Assembly (NCBI GenBank): GCA_004554555.1
Contig: SFLN01000001.1
Coordinates: forward strand, 1-55,805
DNA length: 55,805 nucleotides
Origin: [Eubacterium] saphenum
Lineage (GTDB): Bacteria > Bacillota > Clostridia > Oscillospirales > Ruminococcaceae
Direction: 5' to 3'
The notes under the pieces were generated by a model. The model searched no databases and had not been told where the DNA came from. It saw only the letters and a program-made list of their open reading frames with translations. The translations under genes were made by a program, and so were the position numbers. Of the stretch, positions 25,469-34,422 are shown in pieces (within the stretch, counting starts at the first letter, position 1; each line of letters opens with the position of its first letter).

Positions 25469-25945
25469 ATGGAAAATCAGCCTATTATGAACGCCCTTGA
25501 CGCCGTCGCCGGCTCTCAGGCCTCCGCTTATATCACGCTCAACGGGAACAGGTACTGCTTTATGCAGCTCAAGTCCTTTGAATCGAGCATGGATATAAAC
25601 ACAATCGAGGTCCCGATTCTCGGCAAGCCCGGCAAGGGCAACAAGCCCGCCGGCTGGACGGGCTCGTGGAAGGGTACGGCCTACTACAACCAGAGCGTTA
25701 TGCGCGAAATGCTCCTCGAGTATAAGCGCACCGGAAAGCTCGACCCCTTTGATATTCAGGTCACCAACGAGGACGCAACCGCGTCCGTCGGCCGTCAGGT
25801 CATTATCCTGAAGGGCTGTGTTACGAAGGGCGGAATTCTTGCAAAGTTTGACGCCGATTCCGAGGTACTCGAGGAGGATATCGAGGGAACGTTCGACGAT
25901 TGGGAAATGCCGGAGAAATTCAACATGCTCGCCGGCATGGCATAA
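25469..25945 (+). CDS. Tail tube protein (XkdM-like)
   Basis: 158 aa. Begins with NALDAVAGSQASAYITLNGNR and carries MDINTIEVPILGKPGKGNKP and GWTGSWKGTAYYNQSVMREM, hallmark pieces of the XkdM/DUF2001 tube family. AAAGGAGG upstream. Forms the inner tube under the sheath. Confidence 0.93.
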   Translation: MENQPIMNALDAVAGSQASAYITLNGNRYCFMQLKSFESSMDINTIEVPILGKPGKGNKPAGWTGSWKGTAYYNQSVMREMLLEYKRTGKLDPFDIQVTNEDATASVGRQVIILKGCVTKGGILAKFDADSEVLEEDIEGTFDDWEMPEKFNMLAGMA

Positions 25946-25971
25946 GAGAAAACTAACGGAGGTATTTTGCT

Positions 25972-26400
25972 ATGAAATCTTTATCGGCCTTTTTGGCGCA
26001 GAACGCCAAGAAAATCGAGAACACCACTTTTGTCGCGTCTAAGCGCTTTATCGACCCGGAAACCGGAGAGGCGGTGCCGTGGGAAATCTGCTGCATTACT
26101 GCGGCGGAGAATCAGGCTATTCGCAAGGCGTGCATGCGCATGGTCCCCGTTCCCGGCAAAAAGGGTCAGTTTACTCAGGAATTCGACGCAACCGGTTATC
26201 TTTCTAAGGTTGCCGTACGCTGCACGCTGTTCCCGAATCTGAACGACGCCGAGCTCCAGCAGAGCTACGGCGTCATGGGTGCGGAGCAGCTCATCACCAC
26301 AATGCTCACGCCTGCCGAATTCGAGGACTATTCCGCAATGGTCTTGCAGGCTAACGGCTTCCAGACCGGCGAGGAAATGGTGGAAGAAGCAAAAAACTAA
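25972..26400 (+). CDS. Tail assembly chaperone, short form (XkdN-like)
   Basis: 142 aa. Begins SLSAFLAQNAKKIENTTFVAS, then VPWEICCITAAENQAIRKACM, matching phage XkdN-like proteins. The final codons GCA AAA AAC TAA contain the slippery heptamer A_AAA_AAC, and the -1 frame stays open for 62 codons beyond, giving a longer fusion. Acts as a non-virion chaperone on the tape measure protein. Confidence 0.92.
   Translation: MKSLSAFLAQNAKKIENTTFVASKRFIDPETGEAVPWEICCITAAENQAIRKACMRMVPVPGKKGQFTQEFDATGYLSKVAVRCTLFPNLNDAELQQSYGVMGAEQLITTMLTPAEFEDYSAMVLQANGFQTGEEMVEEAKN
26391..26397 (+). promoter_or_regulatory. Programmed -1 frameshift site A_AAA_AAC
   Basis: Heptamer AAAAAAC, in the correct zero-frame phase (X_XXY_YYZ), directly followed by the zero-frame stop TAA (26398-26400). 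A -1 slip continues into an open frame to TAG at 26583-26585. This is the classic lambda G/GT-type arrangement in the classic gene position. Confidence 0.9.
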
Positions 26401-26585
26401 TTCTCGGAGACGACCCGGAGGCGAATTGCGCCTATTATTGTCTTCACAAATTCCATTGGCTGCCTCAGAAATTCCTTGAGCTTGACCCTTATACGCAGGC
26501 GTTTATCGTCGCGGCTATCGATATAAAGGCCAAGCAGGATAAAGAGGAAGCAGAAAAAATAAAACGCAAAAGAAAGAGAAAATAG
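26397..26585 (+). CDS. Frameshift extension of tail chaperone (GT-like part)
   Basis: Reached only by -1 slippage at 26391-26397; it has no credible start of its own. It adds 62 residues (LILGDDPEANCAYYCLHKF ... WLPQKFLELDPYTQAFIVAA ... then a Lys/Arg-rich end) to give a 204-aa fusion. WLPQKFLEL and QAFIVAAIDIK resemble the T-part of other XkdN-associated frameshift products. The gap to the tape measure gene is otherwise empty, which supports the assignment. The fusion is expected to bridge chaperone rings and tape measure. Confidence 0.87.
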   Translation, partial: LILGDDPEANCAYYCLHKFHWLPQKFLELDPYTQAFIVAAIDIKAKQDKEEAEKIKRKRKRK

Positions 26586-26637
26586 TCGGAGCGGAATCGG
26601 GTCCCGCTCCGTTGTGTTTTCGGCGAGGAGGTAACGC

Positions 26638-28689
26638 ATGGCTACAATCGGGTCCCAGCTGCAGCTCACGGATTCCATGACCTCGGTTTTGAGAAGAATC
26701 AACAGCGCCTTGCTGGTATGCCTCGACAGCTTCGAGTCTATGCAGGGAGCTTCCGGAAATTCCATTGATACAAGTGCGATAGACGCGGCGCGAAGCTCTT
26801 TGATTGGCGTTAACGCCCAGCTCGACGCGATAGCGGACGGGCAGAATCAAGTCAACAGCGCGCTCGGTCAGGGCGCGGGCGCGGCGGATAATCTGCTCGG
26901 CAAGCTGAAAGGAATCGTCGGCGCTTATTTGGGTATTCAGGGCGCAAAAAAAGCCTTTGAATTATCTGATAAAATGGTGTCTACGACTGCGCGTCTGGAA
27001 ATGGTTATCGACAACAAAAACAGCTCTGACAGTATAGACGAATTGGAGAGCAAAATCTTCGCCTCTGCGGAGCGCGCCCGCGGCTCGTATCAGACGACAG
27101 CGGATGCCGTTGCTAAATTCGGGCTTATGGCGGGAGACGCCTTCTCTTCCACGAACGAGATTATCGCGTTTTCCGAGCAGCTCAACAAGAGCTTCGCCGT
27201 AGCCGGTACGGAGGCGTCGGGAATCGATTCCGCAATGCTGCAGCTCACTCAGGCTATGGGCTCGGGCGTCCTTCGAGGAGAAGAATTCAACAGCATACTC
27301 GAACAGGCGCCGAATATAATTCAGGCTATCGCCGACTATATGGAAGTGCCGAAGGGTGCGTTAAAAGATTTGGCGGCGGAAGGTAAAATCACCGCCGACA
27401 TTGTGAAAAACGCGCTTCTGAATCCCGAGGCCGTTGAAAAGCTCAACAGTCAATTCGAGTCTATGCCCATGACCTTTGCGCAGGTATGGCAGTCTTTTCA
27501 GAATGAGGCGCTTATGGCGTTCCAACCGGTTTTACTCGGTCTTAATGATTTGCTTAATTCTGAAAAATTTCAAACGTTTATAGGGATAGCTACCGGCGCG
27601 CTTTCCTCTATCGCGGAATTTGCGCTTTGGGCGTTTGAGGTAATCGCTAATATAGCGGTGTTTATCGCGGATAATTGGAGCGTTATTGAGCCGATTGTTT
27701 GGGGCGTTGTCACCGCATTTGCTGCGTATGCGTTAATAACAAAAATTCTTGACGCCGTGCATAAAGGCTTTTTTAAGACGCTCCTCACGAATCCTATAAC
27801 GTGGATTGCCGTGCTTATCGGCGTGGCCGTTGCAGCGATTTATAAATGGATTCAGTCGGTCGGCGGTTTACAAAGGGCTTGGGAAATTTGCAAGGCTGCT
27901 TTAATGGTAGCATGGAACGCAATGAGCGTTGCTTGGTACGCCGTAGTTTTCGGAATCACGTGGGGAATCAATAGAGTGTTAGATTTTATTGATATTCTCA
28001 AAAGCGCATGGTTTTACGCGGGGATAGCGATTGCGAATTTTGTCGGCGATATGAAAGTGTCTGTGCTTACTGTCCTTCAAAATATGATAAACGGTGCCAT
28101 TGACATTATTAACGGCTTTATTAACGCGCTGAATATGATTCCTTTTGTAAATATTCAGACTATCGGCCACGTTACGTTTGCAACAGAAGCTGCCGCTGAA
28201 AACGAAGCGGCTAAACAGGCGCGAGAGGCTGAGGCAAAGAGCTTTGAAGCGGATTTAGCTGCGGCGAAAGCAAGTCGGCAAGCGAGCGAGGACGCGGCAA
28301 AAGCTAATCTGGATAACGCGGTCAACGACCTTACAAATTCTACCGAAGAGCTTGCGACTCTTTATGCGGCAAGCGCTGCCGCCGCGGGAGAAGGCGAGGC
28401 AGAAAACGCCGCAAAAGATGCGGCAAATGAGGACATTTTCAGCTCGATAGATGAAAACACGGGAAGCGCGGCGGCCTCTTTGAAAGACGTTACCGAGGAT
28501 TTGAAATATCTGCGCGACAGCGCGGAACGTGAAGCAATAAACCGCTTCACAACCGCCGAGGTCAAAATCGATATGACCGGCATGACGAACAGAATCGACT
28601 CCTCTATGGACCTTGACGGCGTGCTGAGCACGCTCACTGAGGGCTTCGCGGAAGCTCTTGAAACGACGGCGGAAGGGGTGCACGCGTAA
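26638..28689 (+). CDS. Tape measure protein
   Basis: 683 aa, ATG behind GAGGAGG. The tape-measure domain is visible at about 205-265 (GVLRGEEFNSILEQAPN; VPKGALKDLAAEGKITADIV). Two or three hydrophobic segments (about 310-460) and an Ala/Glu-rich coiled-coil region (about 515-600) follow. Determines tail length and may help DNA entry. The middle part is more AT-rich than the flanking genes, hinting at module exchange. Confidence 0.93.
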   Translation: MATIGSQLQLTDSMTSVLRRINSALLVCLDSFESMQGASGNSIDTSAIDAARSSLIGVNAQLDAIADGQNQVNSALGQGAGAADNLLGKLKGIVGAYLGIQGAKKAFELSDKMVSTTARLEMVIDNKNSSDSIDELESKIFASAERARGSYQTTADAVAKFGLMAGDAFSSTNEIIAFSEQLNKSFAVAGTEASGIDSAMLQLTQAMGSGVLRGEEFNSILEQAPNIIQAIADYMEVPKGALKDLAAEGKITADIVKNALLNPEAVEKLNSQFESMPMTFAQVWQSFQNEALMAFQPVLLGLNDLLNSEKFQTFIGIATGALSSIAEFALWAFEVIANIAVFIADNWSVIEPIVWGVVTAFAAYALITKILDAVHKGFFKTLLTNPITWIAVLIGVAVAAIYKWIQSVGGLQRAWEICKAALMVAWNAMSVAWYAVVFGITWGINRVLDFIDILKSAWFYAGIAIANFVGDMKVSVLTVLQNMINGAIDIINGFINALNMIPFVNIQTIGHVTFATEAAAENEAAKQAREAEAKSFEADLAAAKASRQASEDAAKANLDNAVNDLTNSTEELATLYAASAAAAGEGEAENAAKDAANEDIFSSIDENTGSAAASLKDVTEDLKYLRDSAEREAINRFTTAEVKIDMTGMTNRIDSSMDLDGVLSTLTEGFAEALETTAEGVHA

Positions 28690-29393
28690 TGTATAGCTTC
28701 TACTTCGACAAAATGCTTTTGCCTATCACGCCGAAAAAGCTGACGCTGAAAATCAAAGGCAACAATAAAACGGTCGCGCTCATAAACGAGAGCGAGCTGA
28801 ATTTTCTGCGGCTTCCGAAGCTCACGGAAATAACATTCGACATGGTGCTTCCCATGCTCGGCCCGTACAGCTTCTCGAGGGATTTTCACCGACCCGACTA
28901 CTACCTCTCGATTCTCGAGAAATATATGACCGAGCGCAAGCCGTTTCGCTTCATAGTGAGCCGTGTGTCGCCTTCTGGCGAGCTTTTATTCGACAATAAT
29001 ATGCAAGTAAGCCTCGAGAGCTACAGCCTCGTAGAGAGCGCCACAGACGGCTTCGACGTGACCGTTTCGGTAACGCTTAAACAGTTTATCGACTTCAAAA
29101 CGAAAACCGTCGAGGTCAAGACCGTGGTAGCCAAAGCGGCGGCAAAACCCGAGGAGAAAAAGGTCGCGACGTCGACGACGAAGCGGCCGACCTCCGAGGA
29201 AAAACCGAAGGGGAAAACATATACCGTCAAAAAGGGTGACTGCTTATGGGCCATCGCGCAGGCGTGCATGGGAAACGGAAATAAATACCCTCAGCTCTAT
29301 GAGGCGAATAAATCCGTTATCGACCCGGTGAATAAGAAATACGGTTACCCTAAATATACCATTTTTGCAGGGCAGGTGTTTACGATACCATGA
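28689..29393 (+). CDS. LysM baseplate/tail protein (XkdP-like)
   Basis: 234 aa. N-terminal XkdP-type domain (MLLPITPKKLTLKIKGNNKT; ITFDMVLPMLGPYSF) and, after a Lys/Pro/Thr linker, a C-terminal LysM module (KTYTVKKGDCLWAIAQACMG ... IFAGQVFTIP). LysM binds peptidoglycan or acts as a hub-joining unit like T4 gp53. Starts on the last base of the tape measure stop. Confidence 0.9.
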   Translation: MYSFYFDKMLLPITPKKLTLKIKGNNKTVALINESELNFLRLPKLTEITFDMVLPMLGPYSFSRDFHRPDYYLSILEKYMTERKPFRFIVSRVSPSGELLFDNNMQVSLESYSLVESATDGFDVTVSVTLKQFIDFKTKTVEVKTVVAKAAAKPEEKKVATSTTKRPTSEEKPKGKTYTVKKGDCLWAIAQACMGNGNKYPQLYEANKSVIDPVNKKYGYPKYTIFAGQVFTIP

Positions 29394-30355
29394 AAGTAGA
29401 TTTAATTATTCAGGAAGGCAAGACGATTTATTATCCCGTTGTCGCCGAAGGAATCACGCTTGATTGGACTCGGAAAGGCTCGCCCGGCAAATTAAAATTC
29501 AGCGTCGTCAAGGACGACGTTATCTCCTTTCAGGAGGGTGCAGCCGTAAAGCTGACCGTCGACGGGACGGCCATGTTTTACGGCTTTGTTTTTACAAAGG
29601 AGCGCTCGGGAAAAAATCCGAATCTTATCAATGTGACGTGCTACGACCAGCTCCGCTATTTCAAGAATAAAAACACCTACGTCTACTCCAACAAAAAGGC
29701 GAGCGAGGTCATCAAGATGATAGCGGAGGACTTCGGGCTCAGAGTCGGCAAGCTCGAAGATACGGGGTATGTGATTCCTTCCAGAACGGAGGACGACGTT
29801 ACCCTTTTCGATATTGCGCAGAACGCGCTTGACGAGACGCTGCAAGCGAAAACTCAGCTCTACGTGCTGTACGATAATGTCGGCAGCCTCACGCTGCAGA
29901 ACATCGAGAACATGAAGCTGAATCTCCTGCTCGACGCCGACACTCTGGGAGACTACTCCTACTCGAGCTCGATAGACAACCAGACCTACAACCAGATAAA
30001 AATCTCCTACGAAAACAAGGAATCCGGCAAGCGTGAGATTTTTATCGCGAAGGACTCCGCGAACATAAACGCGTGGGGCCTTCTGCAGTACACCGACAAG
30101 GTGGAGCTCTCGACGAGCGGCGCGGCGAAAGCCGAGGCCCTTTTGAAGCTCTACAACTCAAAGACCCGCAAGCTCTCCGTCTCCGACGCGATAGGCGACG
30201 TGAGAGTCCGCGCAGGCTCGTCGGTCATAGTGAAACTCGACCTCGGGGACATGCAGATTCAGAGTTATCTCATGGTCGAGGAAGTGACGCACACATTCAA
30301 GCAGAATCAGCATTTAATGAGCCTGAAATTAAGGGGTGGTATCTTTGTCGCATAA
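29390..30355 (+). CDS. Baseplate hub protein (XkdQ-like)
   Basis: 321 aa, XkdQ / gpD-gp27-like hub. Features: VDLIIQEGKTIYYPVVAEG at the start, GFVFTKERSG, VTCYDQLRYFKNKNTYVY, and the C-terminal SYLMVEEVTHTFKQNQHLM. Overlaps XkdP and DUF2577 genes by 4 and 20 nt, so the baseplate genes are translationally coupled. Forms the central hub at the end of the tube. Confidence 0.9.
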   Translation: MKVDLIIQEGKTIYYPVVAEGITLDWTRKGSPGKLKFSVVKDDVISFQEGAAVKLTVDGTAMFYGFVFTKERSGKNPNLINVTCYDQLRYFKNKNTYVYSNKKASEVIKMIAEDFGLRVGKLEDTGYVIPSRTEDDVTLFDIAQNALDETLQAKTQLYVLYDNVGSLTLQNIENMKLNLLLDADTLGDYSYSSSIDNQTYNQIKISYENKESGKREIFIAKDSANINAWGLLQYTDKVELSTSGAAKAEALLKLYNSKTRKLSVSDAIGDVRVRAGSSVIVKLDLGDMQIQSYLMVEEVTHTFKQNQHLMSLKLRGGIFVA

Positions 30356-30731
30356 CTTGGATAGCTTCTTAAACGACGTGAAACGGGCCGCCGTGGAGGC
30401 CGTTACGGCGAGCAAGCCGTTCGCCTTTATTCTTGGCAAGGTCACGAGCGCGAGCCCGCTCAAAATTCAGGTCGACCAGAAATTCGAGCTCACCGCTGCG
30501 CAGCTTATCCTCACCAACGCGGTCAGGGATTTTTCCGTCGATATGACGGTCGACCACGCCACTGAATCCGTGGACAGCGACGACGTGCCGAGAGGGCATA
30601 ACCACAAGTACAAGGGACGGAAGAAGTTTTACGTACACCTCGGCTTAAAGGTCGGCGAGCAAGTGCTTTTACTGCGGACGGACGGCGGACAGAAATTTAT
30701 AATCTTAGACAGAGTGGAGGCGCCGAAATGA
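30336..30731 (+). CDS. DUF2577 baseplate protein (XkdR-like)
   Basis: 131 aa from GTG 30336; a TTG at 30345 with AAGGGGTGG upstream is an equally possible start. FAFILGKVTSASPLKIQVDQ and the GHNHKYKGRKKFYVHLGLKVGEQVLLLR region match DUF2577 (quoted in parts). OB-fold-like build; probably part of hub or spike. Confidence 0.88.
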   Translation: MVSLSHNLDSFLNDVKRAAVEAVTASKPFAFILGKVTSASPLKIQVDQKFELTAAQLILTNAVRDFSVDMTVDHATESVDSDDVPRGHNHKYKGRKKFYVHLGLKVGEQVLLLRTDGGQKFIILDRVEAPK

Positions 30732-31120
30732 TACCTCAGACAGAAAACGACCTTTTGACTCTCGAATCCGAAACGCAGCCGAGCCTCACCTACGCGCTCG
30801 ACGTGAAAAACAACCGGATTCGCGGCAAGGTCGACGAGCGCGCCGCGCTCGAGCAAGCGATTTATTTGATTCTCGGGACGGAGCGCTACGAGCACGTTAT
30901 TTACTCGTGGAATTACGGAAGAGAATTTCAGAATCTTATCGGCGAGCCGAAGGAATACGCCTTGCCGGAGATAAAGCGGTGCATTACCGAGGCGCTGCTT
31001 CAGGACGACCGGATTCTCTCGGTCGACAGCTTTAATTTTTCGCAGGAAAAGAAGTCGATTCACGTTGAGTTTATAGCTCACACGATTTACGGCGATATGG
31101 AGGTGCAAACGAATGTATGA
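30728..31120 (+). CDS. DUF2634 baseplate wedge protein (XkdS, gp25-like)
   Basis: 130 aa. LTYALDVKNNRIRGKVDERA, LEQAIYLILGTERYEHVIYS and YGREFQNLIGEP show the DUF2634/XkdS family, related to T4 gp25. The sheath-nucleating wedge component of contractile tails. ATG overlaps the DUF2577 stop. Confidence 0.9.
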   Translation: MIPQTENDLLTLESETQPSLTYALDVKNNRIRGKVDERAALEQAIYLILGTERYEHVIYSWNYGREFQNLIGEPKEYALPEIKRCITEALLQDDRILSVDSFNFSQEKKSIHVEFIAHTIYGDMEVQTNV

Positions 31121-32171
31121 AGAAATGACCTACGAAGAGCTTTTGAGAATAAAGCTCGCGCAAGTCGCCGACGACCTCGATAAACGCGAGGGCTCGATTA
31201 TTTTCGACGCGCTCGCGCCGAATTCTCTCGAGAGCGCAATGATTTATTCGGCGCTCGACATTATCCTCGAGGAAACCTTCGCGGATTCTGCGAGCCGGCT
31301 TTATCTGATAAAGCGCTGCAAGGAGCGAGGCATATCTCCCTACCCGGCCACGAGGGCGATCGCCCTCGGCGAATTCAGCTCGCCCGTTCCAATCGGCAGT
31401 AAATTCTCCTGCGACAAGTATAATTGGACCGTTACGGAGCTCGTGGAAAGTAATCGGTATTACCTCCAATGCGATACCGCGGGCGCCGACCCGAACGGCT
31501 ATATCGGGACGCTTATTCCCGTTGATTATATCGAGGGGCTCGCGGAGGCGGAGCTCACCGAAATCGTGATAAACGGCGAGGACGAGGAGGAGACGGAGGC
31601 GCTGCGCCTACGCTACCTCAACAGCTTCGGGAATCAGTCGTACAGCTTTAACCGAAGTCAGTACATAGAGGTCACCGAGGCGCTTCCCGGCGTCGGCGGC
31701 TGCAAGCCTTATCGCGCGTGGAACGGTCCCGGCACGGTCAAGCTCGTTATCACGGACAGCGACTTCGGCCCACCCTCGTCTACCCTCGTGGATTCCGTGC
31801 AGACGGCTATCGACCCGACTCAAAACAGCGGCGAAGGTCTGGGTCTCGCGCCTATCGACCACGTTGTAACGGTAGTGGGTGCGACCGGAACGCGCATAGA
31901 CGTGTCTACGTCGCTCGTATTCGCGTCCGGTTGGAGCTTGGCGGATTGTATGCCTCAGATAGAAAACGAGCTCGATACGTACTATTCTGAGCTCAATTCT
32001 ACGTGGAGCACGGAGAACAGCCTGCTCGTGAGAATTTCTCAGATAGAATCTCGCTTGCTGACGCTCGCGGGAATCGTCGACATTTCGGGAACGATGATAA
32101 ACGGAGAGGCGGCGAACGTCGAGCTTGACAAGGACGCGGTCGCGGTGAGGGGGACGTTTACAAATGCGTAA
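31113..32171 (+). CDS. Baseplate J-like protein (XkdT)
   Basis: 352 aa. Typical start MTYEELLRIKLAQVADDLDK, EGSIIFDALAPNS, and the central LRLRYLNSFGNQSYSFNRSQY pattern with VGGCKPYRAWNGPGTVKL, all hallmarks of baseplate J / XkdT (gp6-like). Forms the wedge that links hub and tail fibres. Overlaps both neighbours. Confidence 0.93.
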   Translation: MYEEMTYEELLRIKLAQVADDLDKREGSIIFDALAPNSLESAMIYSALDIILEETFADSASRLYLIKRCKERGISPYPATRAIALGEFSSPVPIGSKFSCDKYNWTVTELVESNRYYLQCDTAGADPNGYIGTLIPVDYIEGLAEAELTEIVINGEDEEETEALRLRYLNSFGNQSYSFNRSQYIEVTEALPGVGGCKPYRAWNGPGTVKLVITDSDFGPPSSTLVDSVQTAIDPTQNSGEGLGLAPIDHVVTVVGATGTRIDVSTSLVFASGWSLADCMPQIENELDTYYSELNSTWSTENSLLVRISQIESRLLTLAGIVDISGTMINGEAANVELDKDAVAVRGTFTNA

Positions 32172-32727
32172 TTTTAATATCGGACGCGAAATCGACCTCA
32201 AAACCTATCTCCCCGAATTACTGAAAGAGGTCCGCGAGATGAACGCGATAATGGACGCGGAAACGCCGGCGGTCGAAAAAATGTGGCAGGCCGTCGAGGA
32301 CTGCATGAACGACCAGTTTATTTCCGAGGCGACGGAAAACGGAATCGCGAGACGCGAGAAGGCGCTCGGAATCGTGCCCTTCGGTACGGACACTCTGGAG
32401 GACCGCAGACTGCGCGTTTTATCTCGGTATAATGAGAATATACCCTACACGAGAAAAGCTCTTATAGGCATGTTAGAAGCTCTCTGCGGGCCTTCCGGCT
32501 TCGAGCTTCATATTGCCGCATCAGAATTCAGCGTGACCGTCAGAGTCGCGCTCGCCGTCAAGAAGCAGGCGGATATTATTGCCGAGACGCTCGAGCGAGT
32601 TTTACCTTATGAAATGGTTTACTCGGTCGAGCTTCTTTATAACACATGGGAGAAGGTCGGACGCTACACGTGGGGTGCGCTGGCCTTGATTCCGTGGAAA
32701 GCGATAAAAGAGGAGGTATTACCCTAA
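32164..32727 (+). CDS. DUF2313 baseplate protein (XkdU-like)
   Basis: 187 aa, DUF2313/YmfQ family. LKEVREMNAIMDAETPAVEK, NDQFISEATENGIARREK and EDRRLRVLSRYNENIPYTRK are the family pattern. It joins the wedge to the tail fibre, the next gene, whose ATG overlaps its stop (TAATG). Confidence 0.9.
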   Translation: MRNFNIGREIDLKTYLPELLKEVREMNAIMDAETPAVEKMWQAVEDCMNDQFISEATENGIARREKALGIVPFGTDTLEDRRLRVLSRYNENIPYTRKALIGMLEALCGPSGFELHIAASEFSVTVRVALAVKKQADIIAETLERVLPYEMVYSVELLYNTWEKVGRYTWGALALIPWKAIKEEVLP

Positions 32728-34364
32728 TGGCAACAAACACGGAACACTACAACTTGAAAAAGCCGGACCCCGAGGACTTCGCCGACATTGCCGACATAAA
32801 CGGCAACATGGACATTATCGACGAAACGCTCGCGAATAAAGCGGACCTCACGCTGCAGGGAACGATTCCCGAGGAGCAGCTTCCTGATTTGGGATATATT
32901 CCGGCAAGCGAGAAAGGCGCCTCGGGCGGCGTCGCGTCGCTCGATAACACCGGAAAGGTACCGAGCGGACAGCTCCCCGCAATGGACTATATCGGCACCA
33001 ATCAGCGAGGCGCCGCGAACGGCGTCGCGTCTCTCGACGACACCGGAAAGGTACCGAGCGGACAGCTTCCCTCAATGGACTACGTTCCCACGTCTCAGAA
33101 GGGCGCGGCGAACGGCGTAGCGACGCTCGGGAACACCGGCAAGATTCCGACCAATCAGATTCCCTCGCTCGGATATATCCCGACGAACGAGAAAGGTGCA
33201 GCGAACGGCGTAGCGACTCTCGACGCGGGCGGCAAGATTCCCGCGAGTCAGGTCGGAGCGGTCGGCGTTCCTCCGAGGCTCACAGTCACGATAGACAGCG
33301 GCTCGACGGTTACTTGCCGAAAAGGCTCTACGACCTTCACGGCGACGAGCACCGGCGCGGCGGTTTTCGACCTCGACGACTACGGCACTTGGAACGTCAC
33401 CGCGACGAAGAACGGCCAGACCGCCTCGGACAGCGTAACGGTCGACGATGTAAAGCTCTACTCGCTCGCGCTCGAATATTTCTCCGCGACGCTCAGAGTA
33501 AATTCCGAGGAGGGCGCGACCGTTTCGGTCACTGGCCCGAAGAGCTTCTCCGCGGTCGTTCCCGCCGGCGGTCAGGTGTCGTTTACCGTCGACGCGGCGG
33601 GCACGTATTCTGTCACCGCGACGAAGGGCGCCGAGACGACCGACCCCATCACCGCGGCAATCACCACGGGCGGTCAGACTTATACCGTCGATTGCCTTTT
33701 CTTCAACAGCACCTTCGCAAATAACACGTGGGTGCAGGTCGCGAAGGCGACGGCCGCGGGAAAAGCTAAGACCTTGTGGAGCGTCGGCGATACGAAGGAC
33801 ATAACGCTCTCTACGGGTGAAGTGCTGACGGTCGAGATTCTCGACTTCGACCACGACGACCTCGCGGACGGAAGCGGCAAGGCAGGAATCACGTTCGGCT
33901 TGAAAAACCTCATGGCGCAGACTCGGAGAATGAACGCCACGAATACAAACGTCGGCGGCTATACCGGCTCGGAGAAATACGGCTGGCTCACAGGTGAGCT
34001 GTACAATCAGCTTCCCGCAGACTTGAAACCTCACTTGAAGTCGGTCAACAAAAAGACCTCTGCCGGCAATAAGAGCACCACGATAAACACCAACGCAATG
34101 ACGCTCTTCGAGTTTGCCGAGATAGAGATTTTCGGCACGACAACCTATTCGGCTGCGGGTGAAGGCACGCAGTACGCGGGATTCGCTACGGCGTCGAGGC
34201 GTACGAAATATCTTGCGAACGGAACAGGGACTGCGTACTTTTGGTTTGGGCGCTCGCCATGCGCGAGCGTCGCCACCGACTTCTGCTATGTGACCAGCAG
34301 CGGCAGCGCCAGCTTCAGCACCGCGAGCTACGCATGGGGCGTCTGCTTCGGCTTCTGTATTTAA
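32727..34364 (+). CDS. Tail fibre / receptor-binding protein, DGR target
   Basis: 545 aa from ATG 32727. The N terminus (HYNLKKPDPEDFADIADING) attaches to the baseplate. Four 28-30-residue repeats of the GYIPxxxKGAANGVAxLDxxGKIP type (about 50-175) form a shaft. Two Ig-like beta domains follow (about 180-330), then a DUF6273/C-type-lectin-like C-terminal domain (about 350-545). The last 44 codons are the DGR variable repeat, ending GVCFGFCI three residues after the VR. VR codons that are Asn in the template read as Tyr, Phe, Cys, Val, Thr, Asp and Ser here. It is predicted to contact the host surface and be diversified. Confidence 0.93.
   Translation: MATNTEHYNLKKPDPEDFADIADINGNMDIIDETLANKADLTLQGTIPEEQLPDLGYIPASEKGASGGVASLDNTGKVPSGQLPAMDYIGTNQRGAANGVASLDDTGKVPSGQLPSMDYVPTSQKGAANGVATLGNTGKIPTNQIPSLGYIPTNEKGAANGVATLDAGGKIPASQVGAVGVPPRLTVTIDSGSTVTCRKGSTTFTATSTGAAVFDLDDYGTWNVTATKNGQTASDSVTVDDVKLYSLALEYFSATLRVNSEEGATVSVTGPKSFSAVVPAGGQVSFTVDAAGTYSVTATKGAETTDPITAAITTGGQTYTVDCLFFNSTFANNTWVQVAKATAAGKAKTLWSVGDTKDITLSTGEVLTVEILDFDHDDLADGSGKAGITFGLKNLMAQTRRMNATNTNVGGYTGSEKYGWLTGELYNQLPADLKPHLKSVNKKTSAGNKSTTINTNAMTLFEFAEIEIFGTTTYSAAGEGTQYAGFATASRRTKYLANGTGTAYFWFGRSPCASVATDFCYVTSSGSASFSTASYAWGVCFGFCI
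34225..34355 (+). repeat. DGR variable repeat (VR)
   Basis: 131 bp aligning without gaps to the template repeat at 34881-35011. There are 24 differences and each is at an adenine of the template. The 3' end (34336-34351, GGGGCGTCTGCTTCGG) is identical in both and is the expected initiation-of-mutagenic-homing region. VR ends 9 bp before the end of the fibre gene. Confidence 0.97.
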
Positions 34365-34383
34365 TCTAATATCTATTTGAATC

Positions 34384-34402
34384 GGGGCCCCTCGTGGGCC
34401 CC
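34384..34402 (+). promoter_or_regulatory. GC-rich hairpin after VR (DGR cruciform-like)
   Basis: GGGGCCC, loop CTCGT, GGGCCCC: a 7-bp stem 28 bp beyond the VR end, with no T-run after it. In known phage DGRs a short hairpin/cruciform just downstream of VR promotes target recognition; position and shape match. A weak terminator is the alternative. Confidence 0.65.
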
Positions 34403-34422
34403 ACAAAAGGAGATTTGCGTAA

